A DNA stretch of 64,000 nt from Enoplosus armatus. Its lineage: Eukaryota > Chordata > Actinopteri > Centrarchiformes > Enoplosidae. Shown here in pieces: positions 61,101-64,000 of this stretch (positions within the stretch are counted from its first letter, which is position 1; each line of letters begins with the position of its first letter). Under the pieces are notes generated by a model, which searched no databases, had not been told where the DNA came from, and saw only the letters and a program-made list of their open reading frames with translations. The DNA lies in NCBI RefSeq assembly GCF_043641665.1, contig NC_092193.1, positions 14,269,501 to 14,333,500 of the forward strand, given 5' to 3'. The position numbers were made by a program, and so were the translations under genes.

Positions 61101-63303
61101 ATCACTATGTGCCCTGGACCAACACACCTAGTCTGTACTGTATTACACTGAAATGTGATGGAGAGAGGATGGGAACACTGCCACTCTGTCATGAGACTCG
61201 ACCAACAGAGCAGCGAGCAGCTCAGGTCAGATAACAACTACGGAACAAAGATTTAGTCTCCTATAAAAACGTGATTAAACTGATTAACCTTTAGCCACAC
61301 AGAGTGAGAGACTGTGAAGCACAAGGATTAAAATCCAGCTGGATGTCTGTCTGACGTTGGATCAGTTTACTCAATCACTGCTGGTATGCAGTGATTGTGG
61401 AGGATAAGTGGCAGGACGCTCACGTCTTGTTCGGCTGGATCAAGAAGCCATTTAGAAGAGTTTTAAATGTCGACTGACTCGTGTAAATAAATAACAGCTG
61501 CACTGGGTCACCTTATTGTAGGTGCACACTTTACACTCACACATACAGAAAGACGCACATGCACTTAGAAGCAAACATACAGATATAAACACATGCATAG
61601 AAATGACACACATAGAAATTGAAATGATTATTTCATTATCCATTTTTCTATTGCATCTTCAATTAATTGGTCAATTGTTTAATCTAGAAACTTGTGAAAA
61701 CAACACATTTCCAGGGCCTGAAATTTTCAAAACATTATTTTGCACCTGTTACATAGCAATGGTATATAGCAAAGGTTTGCACAGGGAAAGCTATGTGACT
61801 GAATCCTGGAGTAACGCAGTCACCCATGTTGCCACAACTTACTTTGAGAAACACAATTTTTTTTATGTAACAAAAGAATTCAAAGTCCTAAAATGTTAAA
61901 CATGTTAATGTTGTTTAAACACAAACAGCCATACAAGAACTTTACCCAGATGCAATTTAAAATTAAAATATGAATCCGGGACTATTTGATAAAAGCAGTG
62001 ATGCACCGATCCAAATTTTTCTCTCCAAATACTGATTGAGAGGCTGATTACCTCAACTCTGTATTTTACCAAGTAGCGATCCAATACCAGTGCTCTCTTT
62101 GTTCCAATTACAAATCTGTACACCTCACTTTGTGAAACTTCTTGGAATACTTGTTGAATAAGGTAAAATGAGGCCAGAGACTGCTGTGGCACTAAAGATT
62201 GAGTCAGTGGCTGAACGTGACTGAATGAATGTACCTGATAGCAAAAATACATAATCTTATTTATTGACAAAGAAACTGCATTAAATGAGGATCTCTCACG
62301 TCATGTCCGACACCCAATCTGTATACTATATACTGATCCAGAGTATCGGCTTGGTACATCTGTAGATAAAAGACAGTAAGCAAGAATCTGACCCGTGACT
62401 TGAGGTCAACTTTCACTACTTTTTGATACTTGGTGCTGCAGACATTTTGGTCCGTACGAAAAAAGTAATGGGGCTCAATACACAGCCCTGCTAATGGCTC
62501 ACACACACACACACATGATGTCATGACAAACCTTTTTTAAATTATATATCTTATCAAAGGCCTGTTGCTGAGATTCCATTACAGGTTCACACGTGTATCT
62601 CACTGGGTCTCCAGTGTCATCCAGTTTAGTGTTTCTGGGCTTCAGTGTTTAAGTAAAAGACAATACACAGCAAAACAGAGGTCCTGCTGGACAGATGACA
62701 GATAACCCTAACCCGCAAACTGCATCAAATAAAAGCTCTCGAACAAAGAGCTAGTTAATGTGCCATCCTTCGCAGGGCAGCCATGTCTAAAAACAGGCAC
62801 TTGGTAAAACAAACACACAGCAGGTCACATCACCTCAACCAGATCAGCGCGACAGCTGAGTCAACAAACAGTAGAAGAGGCTCAGTAAAGCAACTCTTCA
62901 GGATAACATACCTTTATACTGTCATGATAACAATCACCTATTATGAGAGATAAAGGCACAAATGAACCCTGTTGATTACCTACTCTGTGCCAAATCCCTC
63001 AACAAAGGAAAATCAATGATTTTTTGATCATTTTGTTGTTGTTTGAAGATCCTGAAGAGCAACTCCCCACACCACTTATAGTCCCATTCATCATCCCATT
63101 CATCACCAGTCAAACAGGTTTCCATTCATTTCCTCATGCTCGATGAGAGGCACCCTACTCACCCTGCGGTAGACATCTTCGCTGCTCTCCTCGTACTTCT
63201 GCTGTATCCTCTCCTCCAGGAAGTAGATGCGGAGCTTGAGGCTGAAGTTCTCCTTCTTCAGGTCATTCAGGTGCTGTGACAAAGTACGGTAACCGTTAGA
63301 CAT
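27922..63303 (-). CDS. pde4dip: Myomegalin (PDE4DIP), CM1-starting isoform
   Basis: Forty-five coding exons, 6675 bp, 2224 aa; coordinates are in the block entries that follow. Every junction is GT-AG and the phases close to a single frame ending at TGA 27924-27922. The protein is the paralogue of CDK5RAP2 and related to fly centrosomin. It is a long coiled-coil scaffold at centrosome and Golgi that recruits gamma-tubulin complexes, and in mammals it also anchors PDE4D and PKA. The order of conserved segments follows human PDE4DIP (about 2350 aa): the CM1 motif (LKKENFSLKLRIYFLEER), long heptad coils, an acidic stretch, QVDLQDLGYETCGRSENEAE, GLQLRVRSLSTTSDYASSLE, GQSFREQLAQ, RQRLEESI.TNERLRQQLE, PDGSFANRNGRHAIGHVDD and KKARTNLE. 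Large parts are Leu/Glu/Gln-rich heptads, so those stretches rest on order and phase more than on identity. Two further starts are listed separately. prkab2 is the converging neighbour, as at human 1q21. Confidence 0.93.
27976..29758 (-). other. pde4dip: pde4dip last intron
   Basis: An intron of 1.8 kb holding a MITE-like element (28081-28510) and a (CA)n tract (about 28649-28673). No exon is seen. Confidence 0.7.
28081..28510. mobile_element. MITE-like inverted-repeat element
   Basis: Ends begin TTAAAG on each side as imperfect inverted repeats (about 15 of 23 match). Inside, 28127-28178 and 28388-28440 are inverted copies at about 90 percent identity (core ACCACTCTCATG). I recognise the internal wording as a repeat widespread in teleost genomes. 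It has no coding capacity. The superfamily is not determined. Confidence 0.7.
30036..30061. repeat. (CT)n tract
   Basis: CT dinucleotide run in the intron just after the donor of pde4dip exon 43 (GA repeat on the gene strand). Confidence 0.85.
31227..35880 (-). CDS. pde4dip: pde4dip exons 30-40: C-terminal linker and coiled coils
   Basis: Exons 35880-35826, 34226-33979, 33895-33791, 33668-33507, 33321-33064, 32973-32842, 32757-32641, 32544-32355, 32224-32103, 31690-31454, 31328-31227. Exon 31 starts LSKELQQKDKIIESLHTKLQ and includes RPETPSSCHALSE and SLVSDE, matching the human order. Exons 32-34 are Ser/Pro/Gly-rich linker with little coil. Exon 35 carries EEHLQEVRCLRQRLEESI and RLRQQLEERL, a strongly conserved coil. 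Exon 38 carries HEVSLLQQQLCESRELSHSL. Exons 39-40 mix coil (LGELLGEVRSLRAQL) with PPVRDIG, as in human. Most junctions here are phase 1, so single exons can be skipped without a frameshift. Confidence 0.9.
33327..33391. repeat. (CA)n microsatellite at a pde4dip acceptor
   Basis: About 32 CA units. On the gene strand this is a TG run ending a few bases before the AG of exon 33321-33064. Confidence 0.95.
33707..33734. repeat. (GGA)n tract
   Basis: GGA triplets in the intron between pde4dip exons 32 and 33; on the gene strand they read as a CTC/TCC pyrimidine repeat. Confidence 0.9.
34341..34678. mobile_element. hAT-like non-autonomous element (MITE)
   Basis: Ends are AGAGCTGCTACGATTAG on the left and, inverted, AGGGCTGCAACAACGATTA on the right. 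The flanks are a direct repeat AAAAGAGTG (34332-34340 and 34679-34687), consistent with an 8-bp hAT target duplication. The body is AT-rich with ATTAATC motifs and no ORF. It lies between the candidate internal first exon and exon 31. Confidence 0.75.
34816..34973 (-). CDS. pde4dip: Candidate internal alternative first coding exon of pde4dip
   Basis: ATG at 34973 (G at -3, G at +4) opens 52 codons: MAPLWKSMVSKNSPLYRDSL, then a basic/aromatic segment and a coil ILLERDRESMLRQLK. The exon ends with CA before a good donor (GTAAGG). CA plus the first G of exon 31 (34226) gives Gln and runs in frame into LSKELQQKDK, prolonging the coil. The product would be 811 aa, the C-terminal third of myomegalin. 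Upstream lies a separate GC-rich block with promoter-like features. I cannot confirm it by homology from memory; a cassette exon is another reading, but the open frame upstream lacks a clear acceptor. Confidence 0.5.
35150..35430 (-). promoter_or_regulatory. pde4dip: Candidate internal pde4dip promoter
   Basis: Between exon 30 and the candidate first exon there is a GC-richer island. It contains a CpG cluster (about 35394-35408), an adjacent GTCACATGAC palindrome (E-box of the MiT/TFE type, about 35406-35415) and a CCATATATAGG element near 35169-35179 that reads as a TATA-like box on the minus strand. Function is inferred. Confidence 0.35.
36041..39470 (-). CDS. pde4dip: pde4dip exons 21-29: acidic tract, conserved LGYETCG region, NBPF-related segment
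   Basis: Exons 39470-39349, 39204-39029, 38851-38536, 37796-37592, 37469-37353, 37239-36974, 36868-36654, 36420-36303, 36158-36041. Exon 21 is acidic and keeps SSDEFTDSIEED. Exon 23 holds a long Glu/Asp run not in my memory of the human protein. Exons 24-25 carry RLMVSEATVHAQAEQLKDYR and QVDLQDLGYETCGRSENEAE, the most conserved part of the C-terminal half. Exon 26 carries HKVIRGLQLRVRSLSTTSDY and exon 27 VEEDEGWMSDTQG. Exons 28-29 (YNSLIQTQARELSHLRQRMR; IDYYMGQSFREQLAQNTALA) are the part that resembles the repeated N-terminal coil of primate NBPF proteins. Confidence 0.9.
36227..36281. repeat. Perfect 26-bp palindrome with 3-bp spacer
   Basis: Arms 36227-36252 and 36256-36281 are exact reverse complements around AAT. 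It lies in the 144-bp intron between pde4dip exons 28 and 29, 21 bp from the exon 28 donor. Confidence 0.95.
38640..38740. repeat. pde4dip: Coding trinucleotide repeat (poly-Glu/Asp) in pde4dip exon 23
   Basis: Purine-rich GAG/GAA/GAT triplets on the gene strand encode an almost uninterrupted acidic run inside exon 38851-38536. Confidence 0.9.
39471..42034 (-). other. pde4dip: pde4dip intron 20
   Basis: A 2.5-kb intron with a short CA tract (about 39882-39902). A 162-codon minus-strand open frame (40599-41087) has no coding signature. No exon is recognised. Confidence 0.65.
42035..43771 (-). CDS. pde4dip: pde4dip exons 14-20: coiled coil
   Basis: Exons 43771-43592, 43362-43168, 43057-42875, 42790-42674, 42583-42503, 42402-42296, 42174-42035. 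Landmarks are SLDSMVRGKELELEQAAEAY, NLQWLKQQ, ELKARLALKEKLFQELLSDR, EYNKLNDALRAEKRLY and LRRQLEEVLARTRNMALVLE. Between exons 18 and 19 the fish protein goes directly from a short low-complexity end (DTKDSADHQ) to CVLEQLVFEYNKLND. The human protein, as I recall it, has roughly 70 further heptad residues here, so this part is shorter. Exon 20 ends in phase 1 at GGAG/GTGGGG and joins an acidic exon 2.5 kb further on. Confidence 0.88.
43544..43590. repeat. (GT)n tract beside a pde4dip donor
   Basis: On the gene strand a CA repeat starts within 5-10 bp after the donor of exon 43771-43592. Confidence 0.9.
43898..45992 (-). CDS. pde4dip: pde4dip exons 7-13: central coiled coil
   Basis: Exons 45992-45855, 45764-45645, 45531-45439, 45300-45076, 44978-44820, 44733-44632, 44035-43898, all phase 0 at both ends. 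Exon 7 is the first exon shared by the CM1 form (joined from exon 6) and the alternative ZAD-like form (joined from 47584); both donors are phase 0, so either splice keeps frame. Family landmarks are KLQEKLNEMGCELRS, TQELYQLIEGQNTTLCKLRE, RDALLEKLKERIKDRDRALE and the repeat-like REKERDLERLRCILSNNEET. The composition is heptad Leu with many Gln, Glu and Arg, typical of a parallel dimeric coil. There is no catalytic motif. Confidence 0.9.
44368..44379. repeat. Homopolymer C run
   Basis: Twelve C in a row in a pde4dip intron (G run on the gene strand). Confidence 0.9.
45993..47583 (-). other. pde4dip: pde4dip intron between the ZAD-like exon and exon 7
   Basis: Contains a 90-bp (CA)n repeat at 47199-47288. 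I see no additional exon, although the human gene has a further short exon (MTEELLKQQK region) in this position. Confidence 0.6.
47199..47288. repeat. Long perfect (CA)n microsatellite
   Basis: About 45 uninterrupted CA units, the longest dinucleotide repeat in the window. Confidence 0.97.
47584..48894 (-). CDS. pde4dip: pde4dip alternative first coding exon (ZAD-like, SMYLE-type N-terminus)
   Basis: A single 1311-bp exon, 437 codons, ending at donor GTATAA in phase 0, so it can join exon 7 at 45992 and give about 2420 residues. The human equivalent starts at the second in-frame ATG here (48879, MKETCRICGRELCGNQRRWI); the upstream ATG at 48894 adds MLDLK, and 48879 has the better context (A at -3). 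Cysteines C5, C8, C13 and the pair C51/C54 (EFACSKCTFMLDRMYRFD) resemble the insect ZAD zinc-binding fold. RRCRGCSYLRVADSDYEAVC and KVPRKLARSISCGPS are nearly identical to human. A later SKLP motif corresponds to the SxLP/SxIP-type EB1-binding site of the human short N-terminal form. Ends with an acidic LEDLYKEY. The identity as an alternative start is solid from homology; zinc binding is inferred. Confidence 0.92.
48895..49760 (-). promoter_or_regulatory. pde4dip: CpG-rich promoter and 5' UTR of the ZAD-like pde4dip transcript
   Basis: From about 49420 to 49760 the sequence is GC- and CpG-rich, unlike the AT-rich surroundings. On the minus strand a strong donor (GTGAGC) follows 49667, and a pyrimidine-rich acceptor ending in TAG precedes 48913. 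A non-coding exon ending at 49667 spliced to 48913 would put the ATGs at 48894 and 48879 just inside exon 2. Exon start is not determined. Confidence 0.5.
49761..53938 (-). other. pde4dip: pde4dip intron 6, distal part
   Basis: AT-rich sequence between the CpG-rich promoter and exon 6. It contains a TTCTA short repeat near 50067-50083, a 9-bp-arm hairpin at about 50653-50682 and a CA tract at 52129-52164. No exon or element is recognised. Confidence 0.55.
53939..63303 (-). CDS. pde4dip: pde4dip exons 1-6: CM1 domain and first coiled coil
   Basis: Exons 63303-63163, 57495-57419, 55158-55035, 54945-54788, 54694-54538, 53992-53939. Exon 1 encodes MSNGYRTLSQ, then the CM1 core HLNDLKKENFSLKLRIYFLE, the gamma-tubulin-ring-complex binding and activating motif of the centrosomin family. 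Exon 2 continues NIELKVEVESLKQELQEKQQ, and exon 3 ends QQVLETKIQLLQE. Exon 4 holds a Ser/Pro/acidic linker (DTPMEDIPEDERPPSIL). Exons 5-6 return to heptads (LRTKEALITELS). An AG immediately before the codon for His11 (63276-63274) can serve as an acceptor, so an upstream exon could replace MSNGYRTLSQ as in longer mammalian isoforms. The donor of exon 3 (GTTCGT) is weak but the frame and homology need it. Introns 1 and 2 are 5.7 and 2.3 kb. Confidence 0.9.
54094..54139. mobile_element. Fragment of a dispersed teleost repeat
   Basis: The wording CATCC..TTTTCTG.AATCGCTTATCC followed by TTGCAGGGTCGC matches the start of a repeat I know from many fish genomes. Only about 45 bp remain, in the intron between pde4dip exons 5 and 6. 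Confidence 0.45.
55159..57418 (-). other. pde4dip: pde4dip intron 2
   Basis: 2.3 kb with a short TCA/ATC repeat near 56934-56955. Nothing else is recognised. Confidence 0.6.
58034..58136. repeat. Short inverted-repeat element
   Basis: The first 21 bp (CACCCACACAGGTG core) and the last 21 bp are inverted copies with 19 of 21 matches. The whole is about 103 bp, the size of a miniature element. No target duplication is clear. Confidence 0.55.
59372..59650. mobile_element. Degraded hAT-like MITE with a palindromic end
   Basis: Starts GCTGTGACTAACAATTATT, matching the family end at 34678. It is immediately followed by an exact inverted copy (arms 59382-59399 and 59404-59421), then the family interior (ATTAATCTGTC, AGAGCCCAAGATGA). 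Confidence 0.5.
60478..60869. mobile_element. hAT-like MITE copy
   Basis: Same family as 34341-34678: left end AACTAACAATTATT, then GATTAATCTGTC; interior GATATTCAGTTTACT; right end GACTAATTGTTTCAGCTCT. No ORF. Confidence 0.65.
61626..61690. mobile_element. Fragment of the same MITE family
   Basis: GATTATTTCATTATC start and AATTGGTCAATTGTTTAATC interior wording resemble the family end, but no partner end is visible. Confidence 0.35.
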
Positions 63304-63800
63304 GACCGTCAAAGAGCACCGCTTGACATGTCCGTTATAGGTCAGAAATGAAAAGTCGTCTTCGACATCTCCGTATCGTGGGGGAATACGGAGTCCATTT
63401 TAAAGGACTCTCAGGACATGTCCTTGTGTTAGAGTCTGGTAACCGTCAGACATGCTAGCTCCTTCTCCAAAAGATCATAATGTCAAAATAAACGAATTAT
63501 TTACAAAGTGGCATCCTAGCCTCTAACAGGCCATCTACTAAAGCAAACACACACTAAACCTAACACATTCACACAAACACACACACACACACACTATAGG
63601 GGTGTTTGCAGAGCAGAGGGCGACTCTGCAGCCCGGGCGGTCAGAGATGTAGCCATGTCAGATCCATGGTGTGTTCTGGTGTGCTAGGGGGACGGGACAG
63701 GAGCTTATTTTACTGGAGGAGACATCCCTGGAATCCCAGACTGCCAGGGGAGATGGGTGGAAGGGGAGAAGAGGGGAGGAGGGAGGGTGTGGGGTGAGGA
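63304..63800 (-). promoter_or_regulatory. pde4dip: Region upstream of the CM1 exon (5' UTR/promoter or intron)
   Basis: If transcribed as 5' UTR it contains two upstream ATGs with short frames: 63329-63309 (6 codons) and 63453-63400 (17 codons). Both repeat the start of the CM1 exon. A CA tract is at 63576-63595. No TATA box stands out. Confidence 0.35.
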
Positions 63801-63803
63801 AGC

Positions 63804-63819
63804 GGGGGGGGGGGGGGGG
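63804..63819. repeat. G16 homopolymer in a purine tract
   Basis: Sixteen G inside a G/A-rich stretch (about 63755-63832) upstream of the pde4dip CM1 start. Confidence 0.9.
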
Positions 63820-64000
63820 TAAGAGGCTGAGGGCTCACAGGCAGTTGTGATATGAAGCGAAATCTCACCCCGCTGCAAAACAGCAGCGGCAAAAGGAACA
63901 AACAGGGACATGAAGCGAAAGGAGGGGGTTCGATTTCCCTTCCTGTCCTTTTCATTGTGTCTGCTTCCTTTCCTGTATTGGAGATAAATTTCATTTGTTC

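Larger units (their letters stand above)
57496..63162 (-). other. pde4dip: pde4dip intron 1
   Basis: A 5.7-kb intron after the CM1 exon. It holds a GT tract (about 57087-57130 lies just beyond its 3' end in intron 2), an inverted repeat at 58034-58136 and at least three copies or fragments of a hAT-like MITE family (59372-59650, 60478-60869, 61626-61690). No exon is recognised. Confidence 0.6.

Overview
This is a stretch of a vertebrate nuclear genome, almost certainly a ray-finned (teleost) fish. Genes have many short exons with GT-AG introns, there are many (CA)n microsatellites, and short non-autonomous DNA transposons of types common in teleosts are present. There is no prokaryotic operon structure, CRISPR array or phage. 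The species cannot be named from the sequence.

Five protein-coding genes can be followed exon by exon. Exon lengths and intron phases were checked by hand, and every reading frame closes. From left to right: prpf38b (minus strand, first four coding exons, runs off the left edge); fam102b/eeig2 (minus, complete, 11 exons, 362 aa); slc25a24 (plus, complete, 10 exons, 475 aa); prkab2 (plus, complete, 7 coding exons, 268 aa); and pde4dip/myomegalin (minus, 45 coding exons over 35 kb, 2224 aa in the CM1-starting form). fam102b and slc25a24 are head to head about 2 kb apart. slc25a24 and prkab2 are in tandem. prkab2 and pde4dip converge, with poly(A) signals about 300-550 bp apart.

The genes do not form one pathway: they cover pre-mRNA splicing, an NT-C2 membrane-associated protein, a calcium-regulated mitochondrial ATP-Mg/Pi carrier, the glycogen-binding AMPK beta subunit, and a centrosome/Golgi microtubule organiser. 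The interest of the neighbourhood is evolutionary. In human, prpf38b, fam102b and slc25a24 orthologues lie at 1p13.3, and prkab2 and pde4dip orthologues at 1q21. The fish order looks like the unbroken ancestral block, and it places the parent of the primate NBPF family beside slc25a24/fam102b, where human NBPF4/NBPF6 sit today.

pde4dip appears to have at least three starts: a CM1 start at 63303; a second first exon (47584-48894) encoding a cysteine-rich ZAD-like N-terminus, preceded by a CpG-rich promoter; and a candidate third first exon (34816-34973) that would give an 811-residue C-terminal isoform. The region upstream of the CM1 start carries two more copies of the start motif. Several pde4dip splice sites are built into TG/CA repeats. 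The remaining sequence is introns, long 3' UTRs, simple repeats, a hAT-like MITE family and one perfect 26-bp palindrome. I found no unknown multi-gene system; the candidate novelties are the alternative pde4dip starts and the repeat-embedded splice sites.
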